From Alteromonas sp. 5E99-2 (lineage in GTDB: Bacteria; Pseudomonadota; Gammaproteobacteria; Enterobacterales; Alteromonadaceae), in assembly GCF_017368475.1 (NCBI RefSeq), contig NZ_JAFNJE010000004.1, positions 62,001 through 126,000 on the forward strand: a stretch of DNA of 64,000 nucleotides, given 5' to 3'. Positions 54,504 through 64,000 of this stretch are shown piece by piece. Made by a program: the position numbers and the translations under genes. Every line of letters starts with the position of its first letter. Position 1 is the stretch's first letter. A model generated the notes under the pieces. It made no database searches and was not told the origin of the DNA. It saw nothing but the letters and a program-made list of their open reading frames with translations.

Positions 54504-55253
54504 CTAAAATCCTAAGCTAGATAACAAATCGTCAACATCATCTTGACCGCTAACTACATCATCTCTTTCAGCTGCATCCAGTATTGGACCTTCAGCCGTT
54601 ATACCATCAACAGACTCTTCTGCCTTCGTAGACTTAGATGATGCCCCCGGCTCCCCGAACATAGTTAACATGTTAACTAGACTGTCTTGTACTTCGTTGA
54701 CTAGTTCAATTACACGGCGAATAACCTGCCCGGTTAAATCTTGATAACCTTGCGCCATAAGCACTTCAGTTAACAAGCTATTAAGCTTACTAGCGCCTTC
54801 TGAGGTATCTTTGAAAAAAGCATCAATGTTATGACAAAGTGGCTTAAACTCTCCAGAACTAATGTTTCTAGTCATTAATTTTTGCCACTCTGGAAGAATT
54901 TTTTCTAATTTTTCTGACAAATCATCAACAATCGGCATACTCGCATCCACCGCATCCATGGTGGTATTCGCTGCTTTTTCTGTTTCTTCGATAACATAAA
55001 GTAAACGAGTTTGAGCATCAGGAATATCTTCCGAAGCCAAATCAGCAATGCGCTCATCGAGCTGCACATTGTGAAGCGAATCGTGTAGCTGACGGGTCAA
55101 CTTTCCAACTTCTGCAAATAATTCTGCTGAAGCTTTCATGGATACCGCTTCTAAAAGTGCATTAGCAGAGTCGGCATCGCCTGATTCGATATAGCTAACC
55201 AGCTGTTTTGCCTCTTCGAGTGAAATAGGCACATTATTTTTATTATCTATCAT
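54504..55253 (-). CDS. cheZ: Protein phosphatase CheZ
   Basis: A 249-residue helical CheZ: long paired helices, the catalytic-Gln region LMAQGYQDLTGQVIRRVIELV near 165, a variable linker and the C-terminal CheY-binding peptide DDLLSSLGF. It speeds dephosphorylation of CheY-P. Located between cheY and cheA. Confidence 0.93.
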   Translation of the reverse strand: MIDNKNNVPISLEEAKQLVSYIESGDADSANALLEAVSMKASAELFAEVGKLTRQLHDSLHNVQLDERIADLASEDIPDAQTRLLYVIEETEKAANTTMDAVDASMPIVDDLSEKLEKILPEWQKLMTRNISSGEFKPLCHNIDAFFKDTSEGASKLNSLLTEVLMAQGYQDLTGQVIRRVIELVNEVQDSLVNMLTMFGEPGASSKSTKAEESVDGITAEGPILDAAERDDVVSGQDDVDDLLSSLGF

Positions 55254-55286
55254 CCAGATTTCCTGTATTGATAATCAGTGCAAATT

Positions 55287-55670
55287 TCACCCAAGACGCT
55301 CAAAAATTTTGTCTAATTTTTCTTTTAACGTACCCGCAGTAAATGGCTTAACTACGTATCCATTCACACCTGCTTGTGCAGCTGCGACAATTTGTTCTTT
55401 TTTAGCTTCTGCGGTAACCATAAGTACAGGCATATGTTTTAATTTATCGTCAGCGCGAATTGCCCTCAATAAATCGATACCTTGCATGCCTGGCATATTC
55501 CAATCAGTCACTACAAAATCAAAATCACCTTGTTGCAGCATAGGTAATGCGGTACTGCCATCATCTGCTTCTTGAATATTTCCAAAGCCAAGATCTTTAA
55601 GAAGATTTTTAATTATCCGTCTCATCGTTGAAAAGTCATCAACAACAAGAATTTTCATATTTTTATCCAA
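55287..55670 (-). CDS. cheY: Chemotaxis response regulator CheY
   Basis: A 127-residue receiver protein that binds the flagellar switch when phosphorylated: [18 protein letters not shown], phosphoacceptor Asp in [15 protein letters not shown], and VTAEAKKEQ and KPFTAGTL. Start at TTG 55670: a strong GGAGG lies 5 bases before it, and the NKNMKIL-type N-terminus resembles Vibrio CheY3. An ATG four codons later has a poorer distance. Confidence 0.97.
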   Translation of the reverse strand: MDKNMKILVVDDFSTMRRIIKNLLKDLGFGNIQEADDGSTALPMLQQGDFDFVVTDWNMPGMQGIDLLRAIRADDKLKHMPVLMVTAEAKKEQIVAAAQAGVNGYVVKPFTAGTLKEKLDKIFERLG

Positions 55671-55710
55671 TGTAGCCTCCGATGAGGTTATAATTATGCT
55701 AATTCTTTAT

Positions 55711-56436
55711 CTAGCTATTTTTTTGCCATGATTCCATTTTGGACTTGAGCTTTAGCATGGCTTGACTGTGAATCTGACTAACCCTAGATTCACTCACTTC
55801 CAACACTTCACCAATTTCGCGAAGATTCAATTCTTCATCATAGTACAAAGACAAAACAATCGCCTCTCTCTCAGGTAAAGTAGTGATCGAATGAGCCAGT
55901 GCCTTTTGAAAAGCTCCTTGCATTAGATCAGCAAGAGGGCCATCATTTCCTTCGTCCTGTTCTGATGATAGTACATCTTCAGAAATTCCCAAGTCTTCTA
56001 TGCCAATTAATTTTCCAACGTTCACATCATTGAGCATACTATGGTATTCATTTAGGCTGATATTGAGCTTCTCCGCTATCTCAGAATCACGCGCATCTCG
56101 ACCTGTTTCTCGCTCAACTTGATTGATTGCATCGGTAATAGAACGGCTATTTCTATGAACAGAACGAGGAGTCCAATCACCTTTTCGGATTTCATCAAGC
56201 ATCGCACCTCGAATACGGATACCTGCAAAAGTTTCAAAGCTAGCACCTTTTGAACCATCAAAGTTCTTAGCGGCCTCTAACAGACCTATCATGCCGGATT
56301 GAATGAGATCGTCTACAAGAACACTTGCGGGGAGCCTGGCGATTAAATGGTGTGCGATACGCTTAACGAGAGGCGCATGCTGTTCCACAAGCTGGTTTTT
56401 ATCTGACTGTTGTTGGTATGCAGCGGCTTTCCTCAT
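55711..56436 (-). CDS. fliA: Flagellar sigma factor FliA (sigma-28)
   Basis: A 241-residue sigma-28: region 2 with VDDLIQSGMIGLLEAAKNFDGSKGASFETFAGIRIRGAMLDEIR and DWTPRSVHRNSRSI, region 4 with EREAIVLSLYYDEELNLREIGEVLEVSESRVSQIHSQA. Directs transcription of late flagellar and chemotaxis genes. Five bases after flhG. Confidence 0.97.
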   Translation of the reverse strand: MRKAAAYQQQSDKNQLVEQHAPLVKRIAHHLIARLPASVLVDDLIQSGMIGLLEAAKNFDGSKGASFETFAGIRIRGAMLDEIRKGDWTPRSVHRNSRSITDAINQVERETGRDARDSEIAEKLNISLNEYHSMLNDVNVGKLIGIEDLGISEDVLSSEQDEGNDGPLADLMQGAFQKALAHSITTLPEREAIVLSLYYDEELNLREIGEVLEVSESRVSQIHSQAMLKLKSKMESWQKNS

Positions 56437-56441
56437 AACAT

Positions 56442-57302
56442 TCAGTCACCCATAGCTTTACTTTGGGTTAATTGCTCCAAAAAGAACTCAAGATGGCCAC
56501 CTGGCTGCTCAGGTATCGGCCAATTCAATGCTTGTGTCGCCAATTGACTAACGGCCACTGCCGCAGGCGAACTGGGGTAGGCGTCTACAATGGTCTTTTG
56601 CTTGCGCACAGACTTCCTAATATTTTCATCAAAAGGAACGGTACATACTAACTCTAGTGCCACATCGAGGAAACGGCCCGTGACTTTAGACAACTTATTA
56701 AATAATTCTCGTCCCTCACGAATATCTCTTACCATATTCGCAACGACTTTGAACCTAAAGACGCCGTGTTCTCTATTTAATAATTTTATCAGTGCATAGG
56801 CATCGGTAAGTGAAGTTGGTTCGTCGCAAACTACGACCATGATGTCTTGGGCTGCGCGAGAAAAGCTCAGCACCATATCACTAATACCTGCCGCCGTATC
56901 AACAATAAGCACATCAATAGGTGTTTTTAACTCACTAAATGCCCTGATCAACCCCGCATGCTCTATCGGGGTTAATTCAGTCATAGACTGAGTTCCCGAC
57001 GTCGCAGGTGCGATTTTAATACCGTGGGGGCCAGTGACCAACACATCATCTAGAGTGCACTCACCAGTTAATACATGGGAAAGGTTTTTTTCCACACGTA
57101 ATCCGAGCATGACATCAACATTTGCTAGGCCTAAATCGGCATCGAGTACCATAACTCGTTTGCCTTGTTTTGCCATAGCAATTGCTGTGTTCAATGTTAT
57201 GTTTGTTTTGCCGACACCGCCTTTTCCGCCGGTGACTGCAATTACTTTAATTAATCGAGACTGATTCATAGTTCTTAAGCTGCTGGCCTGATCGGAGATC
57301 AT
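56442..57302 (-). CDS. flhG: Flagellar number regulator FlhG (FleN/MinD-like)
   Basis: A 286-residue MinD/ParA-type ATPase: VTGGKGGVGKTNITLNTAIAMAK, VLDADLGLANVDVMLGL, and DTAAGISDMVL. It limits the number of polar flagella together with FlhF. Overlaps the flhF stop by four bases (ATGA). Confidence 0.94.
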   Translation of the reverse strand: MISDQASSLRTMNQSRLIKVIAVTGGKGGVGKTNITLNTAIAMAKQGKRVMVLDADLGLANVDVMLGLRVEKNLSHVLTGECTLDDVLVTGPHGIKIAPATSGTQSMTELTPIEHAGLIRAFSELKTPIDVLIVDTAAGISDMVLSFSRAAQDIMVVVCDEPTSLTDAYALIKLLNREHGVFRFKVVANMVRDIREGRELFNKLSKVTGRFLDVALELVCTVPFDENIRKSVRKQKTIVDAYPSSPAAVAVSQLATQALNWPIPEQPGGHLEFFLEQLTQSKAMGD

Positions 57303-58636
57303 ACTGCTCGAGTTGTCGAAAATTGATTGTGGTTGTTAGTATGGTTCATACCGTGCTTTTTATAAAGCTTTGCAGCACTAGATACTAAAAATTTTGCATC
57401 TGCGGGGCGAATGTCTTCAGGAACTTGCTGCCCGTCAGTTAAAAAACTAAGAGGTAATTGATGTTCCAATGCCACACTTAATGCTTCCCCAAGACTAAAA
57501 CATTCATCCAATTTAGTCAGTATGCATCCATCTAAATTTGCACCGTCATATGCTTGTATAGCTTGGTTTAGCGCGGGATACTGCGTATTTGATTGAAGTA
57601 CCAAGTAGCGCTTTACTGCCATATTAGAATTCGACAATTGCTCAAGTTGCTTAACCAATTTTTCATCTCTTTGACTGAATCCTGCAGTATCAATAAAAAT
57701 CATTTTCTTATGTCTCAATTGAAACAGCGTATCAGACAAAATTTGTGCATTTTCTGCTCGTTTAACCACACAACCTATAATTTTCCCAAAGGTTTGCAGT
57801 TGCTCAAACGCACCTATTCTATAAGTATCAATGGTTACCAAGGCGACACTATCAGGACCGTGTTTTTTTGCATATCGTGCGGCAAGCTTAGCAACTGTTG
57901 TTGTTTTTCCTGTCCCTGTAGGCCCCATTAAGGCAACAGCGCCTGTTTGCGAAAGTAATCCATTACCGCCTAAACTAAGTCGGTTAACCATTAACTGTAA
58001 AACATAACGCCACGCATCTCGTTCTGTAGCGTCTGCGGGAACAAAATCCGATAACTGCTCTGCTAAGTTATAACTTAGCCCTAAGCCAACAAGTTGCTTA
58101 CAAATAAAGCCATGAATAGGTTTTTGTCTTTGTTTTTTTGCTTCAAATAAATCCGCAACTTGATGCTGTAAAACTTGTCTCAACGTTGTTAATTCGTCTT
58201 TAATATGAGTAAGTGATGCATTATCAATACTAGGTTCATCAGCCCAGTCGTCTTCAACAGATTGAGCCTGTTTATTCGGTGCACTCGCTTGTACACCAAA
58301 GTCGTTTTCACGCTGTGGTGGTGTTGGCTGATAATCACTCATACCCTCTTCACGAGGAAGCTGTGATTTTGCTTGTTGCTCAAGAAGGGCTTTTAAATTA
58401 TCAGGTCCGTGATCACCAATAATTTCACTTAACGTAGGTACAGGTTTCGTACTTGGCGCTGAAACGGGAGTGCGTGCTTTTAAGCTTTGCTCTGGCTCTT
58501 TATCATACGCAGCAACAAGCTCGACACCATCAGAAACTTTACGATTCGACATAATTACAGCATCTTGACCAAGCTCGTCTTTTACCAAACTCAAGGCTTC
58601 TCGCATGTCTTTACCAAAAAATCGACGAATTTTCAT
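57299..58636 (-). CDS. flhF: Flagellar biosynthesis GTPase FlhF
   Basis: A 445-residue SRP-type GTPase: a variable basic N-terminal region (MKIRRFFGKDMREALSLVKDELGQDAVIMSNRKV) and the NG domain with MGPTGTGKTTTVAKLAARYA, VTIDTYRIGAFEQLQTF and FIDTAGFSQRD. It recruits the flagellar machinery to the pole. Between flhA and flhG. Confidence 0.96.
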   Translation of the reverse strand: MKIRRFFGKDMREALSLVKDELGQDAVIMSNRKVSDGVELVAAYDKEPEQSLKARTPVSAPSTKPVPTLSEIIGDHGPDNLKALLEQQAKSQLPREEGMSDYQPTPPQRENDFGVQASAPNKQAQSVEDDWADEPSIDNASLTHIKDELTTLRQVLQHQVADLFEAKKQRQKPIHGFICKQLVGLGLSYNLAEQLSDFVPADATERDAWRYVLQLMVNRLSLGGNGLLSQTGAVALMGPTGTGKTTTVAKLAARYAKKHGPDSVALVTIDTYRIGAFEQLQTFGKIIGCVVKRAENAQILSDTLFQLRHKKMIFIDTAGFSQRDEKLVKQLEQLSNSNMAVKRYLVLQSNTQYPALNQAIQAYDGANLDGCILTKLDECFSLGEALSVALEHQLPLSFLTDGQQVPEDIRPADAKFLVSSAAKLYKKHGMNHTNNHNQFSTTRAV

Positions 58637-58647
58637 TTCATTTCACC

Positions 58648-60747
58648 TTACTTACCTATAGCACTCACAATTTTGATTTGTTTATCTTCAGGAACTTCCT
58701 GATAAGATAAAACGTGCAAACCCGATACCGCATTTTTTAAGAATCTAGAGAGAACAGGCCGCAGCATTCCCGACGTTAACAACACTGCTGGCTCACCCGC
58801 TAATTCCTGTTTTTGACAGACATCTTGTAAAGATGATTGCAAACGTTCAGCTAACCCTGGTTCAATACCAGCGCCACTTTCTCCACCAGCCTGCAATGAC
58901 TGATGCAAGGTCTGTTCCAATTCTGGGGCTAAGGTAATAACAGGTACTTCTGACGCGCCCTGACTGACTTCTTGCACAATTAATTTTTTCAGAGCAATTC
59001 GTGTTGCAGAAACTAAAACGTCGGGATCTTGACTCTTTGGCCCGTATTCGGACAAAGTTTGAACAATCGTGCGCATATCGCGAACGGGAACGCCTTCATA
59101 CAACAGTGTTTGTAAAACTTTAACCACAGTACTCAAAGGTAAAATATCAGGCACCAGCCCCTCAACCAATTTGGGGTGTGTTTTTTCCAAGATATCAAGA
59201 AGTTGTTGAACCTCTTCATGTCCCAATAGCTGATGAGCGTTGGTCATTAATAATTGGCTTAAATGTGTAGCAACAACAGTGGCAGCATCAACAACCGTAT
59301 ACCCCAATGTTTGTGCTTGCTCGCGTTTGGTTGGTTTAATCCAAACCGCTTCTAGCCCAAATGCTGGGTCGGTCGTTTTACGCCCATCTAAGCTTCCATA
59401 CACCTGACCGGGGTTGATGGCCATTTCCTCATCATGACTAATTTGCGCTTCTCCCGTATTTACTCCTAACATTGAAATTGTATAAACATTGGGGTCGAGA
59501 TCTAGATTATCTCGAATATGAACAGGAGGTACCAAAAACCCCAATTCTTGAGACAGCTTTTTCCGTACGCCTTTTATTCTGGTGAGTAGTTCTCCACCTT
59601 GGGACTTGTCTACAAGGGGAATAAGCCTATACCCAACTTCAAGTCCAATGGTATCGACTTGCTGTACGTCATCCCAGCCCAGCTCTTTTACTTCTGTGGG
59701 CGCGGCTTTATCCGCATCGACTAGCGCAGGTTTAGCGGGTTGTGCGGCTTTAATTTTCGCTTGTCTCGCTGAGAAATAAGCTAGCCCACCAATCAGCGCA
59801 GAGAAACCTAAAAAGGCAATATGAGGCATACCTGGAACAATACCCATTACAAACAAAATACCTGATGCAATGTATAAAGCCTGCTGATTACCTAGCTGCC
59901 CTCGAATTTCATTACCCATTTCTTGAGAATCGTTTTCTCTTGTCACGATAATCGCAGTGGCAACAGATAAGAGTAATGAAGGTATTTGCGCCACTAAGCC
60001 ATCACCAATGGTCAAAATTGTGTAAACCTCCATAGCCTGACCGAAAGGTAAGTCGTGTTGAATAATGCCAATAAATAAACCACCCACAATATTTATCAAC
60101 ATAATGAACAAGCCCGCCATCGCATCGCCCTTTACAAACTTTGACGCACCATCCATTGAACCGTAAAAATCTGCTTCTGTGGTAATGTCTTCTCGGCGAG
60201 ATCTCGCTTCTTCCTGGTCGATATACCCTGCGTTCAAATCCGCATCGATAGCCATTTGCTTACCTGGCATCGCATCTAGGGTAAAACGGGCGCTCACTTC
60301 AGAAATACGACCCGCACCAGCAGTAACAACTTTAAAGTTGATAATCAGTAAAATCGCGAACACAACTACACCGACCGCATAGTTTCCACCAATAACTACT
60401 TCACCAAAGGCTTCAATCACTTGACCTGCCGCGGCCCCACCCTCATGACCATATAGTAAAACCACTCGAGTCGAAGCAACGTTCAGCGCCAGGCGTAAAA
60501 CTGTCGCAATTAATAGAACAAGGGGGAAAATTCCAAAATCTACCGGCCTTTTAGTCAAGACAGCCACTAAAATAATCACCAATGACAAGGCAATGTTAAA
60601 ACTGAATAACACATCCAGTAAAAACGGAGGCATCGGCAGAATAACCATCCCCATAATGGCTAGGAGTACTATGGGCGCACCCAAGCCTCCTGCTACACTT
60701 TGGAATTGCGACTTATTGAAATTTTGAAAATAGGCAGGTAATTGCAC
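58648..60747 (-). CDS. flhA: Flagellar export apparatus protein FlhA
   Basis: A 699-residue inner membrane export component: N-terminal membrane half with LVIILVAVLTKRPVDFGIFPLVLLIATVLRLALNVASTR and the FHIPEP-type loop FTLDAMPGKQMAIDADLNAGYIDQEEARSRR, then a C-terminal cytoplasmic domain forming the nonameric ring. Between flhB and flhF. Confidence 0.97.
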   Translation of the reverse strand: MQLPAYFQNFNKSQFQSVAGGLGAPIVLLAIMGMVILPMPPFLLDVLFSFNIALSLVIILVAVLTKRPVDFGIFPLVLLIATVLRLALNVASTRVVLLYGHEGGAAAGQVIEAFGEVVIGGNYAVGVVVFAILLIINFKVVTAGAGRISEVSARFTLDAMPGKQMAIDADLNAGYIDQEEARSRREDITTEADFYGSMDGASKFVKGDAMAGLFIMLINIVGGLFIGIIQHDLPFGQAMEVYTILTIGDGLVAQIPSLLLSVATAIIVTRENDSQEMGNEIRGQLGNQQALYIASGILFVMGIVPGMPHIAFLGFSALIGGLAYFSARQAKIKAAQPAKPALVDADKAAPTEVKELGWDDVQQVDTIGLEVGYRLIPLVDKSQGGELLTRIKGVRKKLSQELGFLVPPVHIRDNLDLDPNVYTISMLGVNTGEAQISHDEEMAINPGQVYGSLDGRKTTDPAFGLEAVWIKPTKREQAQTLGYTVVDAATVVATHLSQLLMTNAHQLLGHEEVQQLLDILEKTHPKLVEGLVPDILPLSTVVKVLQTLLYEGVPVRDMRTIVQTLSEYGPKSQDPDVLVSATRIALKKLIVQEVSQGASEVPVITLAPELEQTLHQSLQAGGESGAGIEPGLAERLQSSLQDVCQKQELAGEPAVLLTSGMLRPVLSRFLKNAVSGLHVLSYQEVPEDKQIKIVSAIGK

Positions 60748-60830
60748 CGGGCCTCGTCCTCTAAGGTAAATATCATTCGCGCCAAAAAAGGCAACACTTC
60801 AACTTACCTTACAACTACTGTGCCAATGTA

Positions 60831-61955
60831 TTAACGACGTAATTCTGGCGGGATTGGCAGTGTCTTTGATAAAGGGTTTGGACGCTTACCTTTTCCTGAT
60901 TTAAATCGCTTCAACTGATACACATAAGCCAACACTTGTGCAACCGCCATAAACAGTCCATGAGGTATGGGGTGATCCACTTCAGTAGAATAAAAAATAG
61001 CCCTAGCCAACATGGGTGATGGTATTAAAGGCACATCATGGGCTGTAGCAATCTTACGAATATGCATAGCCAGTTCATCAGCTCCCTTAGCAACGACTAC
61101 CGGCGCCATATCTCCATCGTCTTGATACTTTAACGCGACAGAATAATGAGTTGGGTTTGTCACTACAACGTCAGCATCAGGCACAGCTTGCATCATCCTG
61201 TTTGCGGCAGCTTGGTATTGAAGTTTACGAATACGCCCTTTTGTTTGTGGATCCCCATCTGAATTTTTGTGCTCATCTTTCACTTCTTGTTTCGTCATTT
61301 TCAACTCTTCGTTGTGCTTATGCATTTGATAAGGCACATCAATAACGGCAACAGGAATAAGAGAAAGACACAAAATCAAAAATGCCCACTGAATCATGTC
61401 CATGGCATGAAAAAGGTTTGCAGGGTAATTCTCTAAATCGAGGTGTATAGCTTCATTCCGATATAAATACAAAGCAGTCATTGTGGCTGTAGCGATAACC
61501 AAAATTTTCGCAATGGACTTAACCAGCTCTACGAGTCCATTGGTACCAAACATTCGTTTAAAACCAGCCATAGGGCTTAGTTTTGACCATTTAGGCTCTG
61601 CCGATTCCCAAGTGAAGTTAAACCCGCCCAATGCTATCGAACCATAAACGCCTGCAACCATTCCAATGACTAAAAACATAATAACCGGCACCTTCACCCT
61701 ATCAATGGAGTACTGAAGTGCTTGAAACATATGTAAAGGGTCGTAGGTTTCATCTCGTGATAGCTCGAATAAGCTTCCCATAACACTGAATAACGACTCT
61801 GCAACAATCCCCCCGAATATCAATAAAGCAATTGCACTGGCCGCTAATACCAATACTGTAGATAACTCTCGACTTCGCGCAAGTTGGCCTTTTTTTCGGG
61901 CATCTTCAATTTTTTTGGCCGTGGGTTCTTCGGTTTTTTCTGAACTCTGTTCCAT
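60831..61955 (-). CDS. flhB: Flagellar export switch protein FlhB
   Basis: A 374-residue protein with four membrane helices and a C-terminal domain carrying the self-cleavage motif N267-P268-T269-H270 (VVTNPTHYSVAL). It switches export from rod/hook to filament substrates. Starts EQSSEKTEEPTAKKIEDARKKGQ, as in the family. Confidence 0.97.
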   Translation of the reverse strand: MEQSSEKTEEPTAKKIEDARKKGQLARSRELSTVLVLAASAIALLIFGGIVAESLFSVMGSLFELSRDETYDPLHMFQALQYSIDRVKVPVIMFLVIGMVAGVYGSIALGGFNFTWESAEPKWSKLSPMAGFKRMFGTNGLVELVKSIAKILVIATATMTALYLYRNEAIHLDLENYPANLFHAMDMIQWAFLILCLSLIPVAVIDVPYQMHKHNEELKMTKQEVKDEHKNSDGDPQTKGRIRKLQYQAAANRMMQAVPDADVVVTNPTHYSVALKYQDDGDMAPVVVAKGADELAMHIRKIATAHDVPLIPSPMLARAIFYSTEVDHPIPHGLFMAVAQVLAYVYQLKRFKSGKGKRPNPLSKTLPIPPELRR

Positions 61956-61993
61956 TTTTCTCTTACCTTTCTACTGTTTATTTCAGTTAGGTT

Positions 61994-62776
61994 TTAAGTT
62001 GCACAAATTCGAAGTAATTCACACATAAATTGTTCAGCCCTACCCCATTGCAATGAAAAATGCATGGCAAAATTCGACATGGTTATCCACATGATCACCA
62101 AGCCCATAATTTGGGCGAGTGAAAAACCAATACTAAATACATTTAATTGAGGCGCGGCTTTCGTCATCACGCCAAATGCTAAATTCACAATGAGTAATGA
62201 CACAATAGGCGCGAGAGACAAGGTTAACGACGATACAAACAACCAACCGGCCCAAAGGGCAATGTCTCGGAAATTTTCTTTACTAAAAAATTCGCCTCCA
62301 ATAGGAAATGCTTCAAAGGACATCACTATCATTTCTATCATAATCAAATGGCCATCCATTGCCCAAAACAATAAAGTCGCTAAAATCAAATAAAACTGAC
62401 CAACAGCGGGAACGTTTATTCCGTTAACGGGATCGACAATAGAAGCAAACCCCATCCCAGTTTGCATTGCAATAATTTGTCCCGCCAACACAAATGTATT
62501 TAGCACCATCATTGAGACAAAGCCAATGGCAACACCAATTAACAACTGTTGAATAGCAAGTAATATAGTGTAGGCGCTAAAAAAGTCATCTACAGGTACT
62601 ACGGGTACTAAAGGCATAATGGCAAAAGCTAAAATGATCCCGAATAAGGCTCTAATTTGCGGAGGTACGGTTTGCGCACTAAGCCCGATCATGGCCACAA
62701 ACAAACCTGATATCCTTAAGAATGGCATCATAAGGCCTGCTATAAACTGGTTAATTGTTTCTAGCTCAAAAACCAT
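61994..62776 (-). CDS. fliR: Flagellar export protein FliR
   Basis: A 260-residue multi-span export gate component: RISGLFVAMIGLSAQTVPPQIRALFGIILAFAIMP and later FVLAGQIIAMQTGMGFASIVDP. Eight bases from fliQ. Confidence 0.95.
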   Translation of the reverse strand: MVFELETINQFIAGLMMPFLRISGLFVAMIGLSAQTVPPQIRALFGIILAFAIMPLVPVVPVDDFFSAYTILLAIQQLLIGVAIGFVSMMVLNTFVLAGQIIAMQTGMGFASIVDPVNGINVPAVGQFYLILATLLFWAMDGHLIMIEMIVMSFEAFPIGGEFFSKENFRDIALWAGWLFVSSLTLSLAPIVSLLIVNLAFGVMTKAAPQLNVFSIGFSLAQIMGLVIMWITMSNFAMHFSLQWGRAEQFMCELLRICAT

Positions 62777-62784
62777 ATCAGCTG

Positions 62785-63054
62785 TTAGCCTATAATCTGA
62801 GGGATTAATTCAACCATATGGAAAGTAAAATCCATCAGTTTTGTCACTAACCAACTTCCTCCCCAACTCAATGCAAGTAGCGTTACTATAAGTCTCGGTA
62901 AAAAGCTCATTGTTTGTTCGTTAATTGACGTTGCAGCTTGGAATATTGCAACAATTAACCCAACCCCTAAGCTTGGGAGAATAATCGCGGTTACCAATAA
63001 GATAACCATGAACATGGACTCGCGGAGTATTTCAACAAAGACTTCAGGTGTCAT
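62785..63054 (-). CDS. fliQ: Flagellar export protein FliQ
   Basis: An 89-residue two-helix export component: MTPEVFVEILRESMFMVILLVTAIILPSLGVGLIVAIFQAATSINEQTMSFLPRL. Three bases from fliP. Confidence 0.96.
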   Translation of the reverse strand: MTPEVFVEILRESMFMVILLVTAIILPSLGVGLIVAIFQAATSINEQTMSFLPRLIVTLLALSWGGSWLVTKLMDFTFHMVELIPQIIG

Positions 63055-63057
63055 GGG

Positions 63058-63807
63058 TTAGACTCCCATTCCAAAACTGGTTGCTAAAGTACCAAACACC
63101 AAATTCCAACCATCTACCAAAACAAACAGCATTAATTTAAAAGGAAGTGACACTATCATTGGCGATAACATCATCATACCCATCGCCATCAGAATAGACG
63201 CAACGACCAAATCAATAATAAGAAAGGGAATAAACAGCATAAATCCAATTTGAAAAGCGGTTTTCAGTTCGCTGGTGACAAACGCAGGTATCAAAATAGT
63301 GATCGGCACATCTGCTGGGTCTTCATACCTGTCTTCATGCCCCGCAATTCTGACAAAAGACTCAAGATCTTTCACCCGTGTTTGCGACAACATAAATTCT
63401 CGCATAGGCTCTTTCGCTTCATTTATCGCGTCAATAGAAGACATAGACTCGTGTAAATATGGTTGCAGCGCTCGGGTATTCACTTCATCAAATACGGGAG
63501 ACATTATATACATGGATAAAAACAAACTAACACCAATCAAGATTTGATTAGACGGTGATTGTTGCAAGCCAATCGCTTGGCGTAATATAGATAACACCAC
63601 AATGATACGGGTGAACGACGTCATCATTAATATGAATGCCGGCAACAAGCTCAAAGCAGTCATAATGAATAACGCTTGAAGCGTCATGGTGTAATCTTGT
63701 GCTCCGTTGCCGTCGGTTGTTACTGTAACCGCTGGAATACCTTGTTGAGCAAAGATATCAGGAACAAACAAAAGGGTGATCAGCCCAAGTAAAAACTTAC
63801 TTTTCAT
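63058..63807 (-). CDS. fliP: Flagellar export protein FliP
   Basis: A 249-residue export gate protein with a signal peptide and four membrane helices: [48 protein letters not shown] periplasmic region follows, then [35 protein letters not shown]. The start overlaps the fliO stop by 11 bases. Confidence 0.97.
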   Translation of the reverse strand: MKSKFLLGLITLLFVPDIFAQQGIPAVTVTTDGNGAQDYTMTLQALFIMTALSLLPAFILMMTSFTRIIVVLSILRQAIGLQQSPSNQILIGVSLFLSMYIMSPVFDEVNTRALQPYLHESMSSIDAINEAKEPMREFMLSQTRVKDLESFVRIAGHEDRYEDPADVPITILIPAFVTSELKTAFQIGFMLFIPFLIIDLVVASILMAMGMMMLSPMIVSLPFKLMLFVLVDGWNLVFGTLATSFGMGV

Positions 63808-64000
63808 TATTATCTTCCTTCTTTGAACCCATTTTATTTTGAATACCCGACGCCATAGCTTCTACTAGCTTATCTTTAAAGCTTCCAGATTCATTTTTCG
63901 TCAGGGATTTTGCAAATGGTTGATTTGGCTCAATATGCTCTTGGAGTGTTGCCAAGAGATTAATGGAATGGGTTGTTATACCAACAAGATGTTGTTCATT
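63797..64000 (-). CDS. fliO: Flagellar protein FliO (C-terminal part, cut by window edge)
   Basis: The last 67 codons of fliO, read from the right edge. It starts [22 protein letters not shown], the conserved end of the FliO beta-domain (EQHLVG-T), and continues to a helical tail [16 protein letters not shown]. FliO stabilises the FliPQR gate during assembly. The stop TAA (63797-63799) lies inside fliP. The rest is beyond position 64000. Confidence 0.88.
   Translation of the reverse strand, partial: NEQHLVGITTHSINLLATLQEHIEPNQPFAKSLTKNESGSFKDKLVEAMASGIQNKMGSKKEDNNEK

Overview
The window is AT-rich chromosomal DNA from a marine gammaproteobacterium. It is most likely in the order Alteromonadales (Alteromonadaceae-like), judging from gene order and content: holD-rimI-prfC, recX-alaS-csrA-tRNA, pspABC/pspF-sapABCDF, a TtpC-type TonB operon, oadGAB, and a polar flagellar and chemotaxis cluster with flhF, flhG, parC and parP. 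I see no prophage, transposase, insertion sequence or CRISPR array. Most of it is core genome, with small accessory patches.

Layout. 1-1582: start of prfC, rimI, holD and tRNA-Trp, read leftward. 1611-5239: a thiamine locus with a thiamine-kinase-like phosphotransferase and a small thiamine-binding-family protein on one strand. On the other strand is a TonB-dependent receptor behind a TPP riboswitch. 5292-7842: a hotdog thioesterase and tmcA. 7885-18748: a leftward block with a large TonB-dependent receptor, a methyltransferase, a TPR/2-oxoglutarate oxygenase, and then a complete energy-transduction operon (DUF3450 protein, TtpC-like ExbB, ExbB, ExbD, TonB, TPR lipid-free periplasmic protein). 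19089-22784: comFB-like gene, 4.5S RNA, leucine dehydrogenase, an Lrp-family regulator and tyrR. 22951-30968: pspABC and, divergently, pspF followed without a gap by sapABCDF. 30965-34179: the sodium-pumping oxaloacetate decarboxylase oadGAB. 34358-38205: two tRNA-Arg, tRNA-Ser, csrA, alaS and recX. 38264-43826: an accessory patch with an unrecognised gene, a relic of a second recX 5' end, a FemAB-like protein, NrtS, an AraC regulator and a DUF885 lipoprotein. 43934-48630: metA and a metH split into two genes behind tandem MetJ boxes. 48757-64000: an uninterrupted leftward motility cluster running fliO (partial), fliP, fliQ, fliR, flhB, flhA, flhF, flhG, fliA, cheY, cheZ, cheA, cheB, parC, parP, cheW and a DUF2802 protein.

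How the parts work together. The riboswitch receptor and its two divergent neighbours look like a small thiamine acquisition and salvage unit. The large receptor at 15851-18748 probably draws energy from the TonB operon beside it; the methyltransferase and oxygenase between them have no known substrate. PspF should activate pspABC through a sigma-54 site upstream of pspA. The motility operon builds a single polar flagellum and its polar chemotaxis array. ParC and ParP are the array-positioning pair known from Vibrio, and CheA carries a three-copy acidic motif in its linker that could be the docking region.

The least ordinary observations are the recX 5' relic that marks an insertion, the cleanly split metH, the receptor/oxygenase/methyltransferase/TonB block, the perfect palindrome at the predicted start of the TPP riboswitch transcript, the altered ATPase motifs in TyrR and SapD, and a compensated base-pair change between two otherwise identical tRNA-Arg genes.
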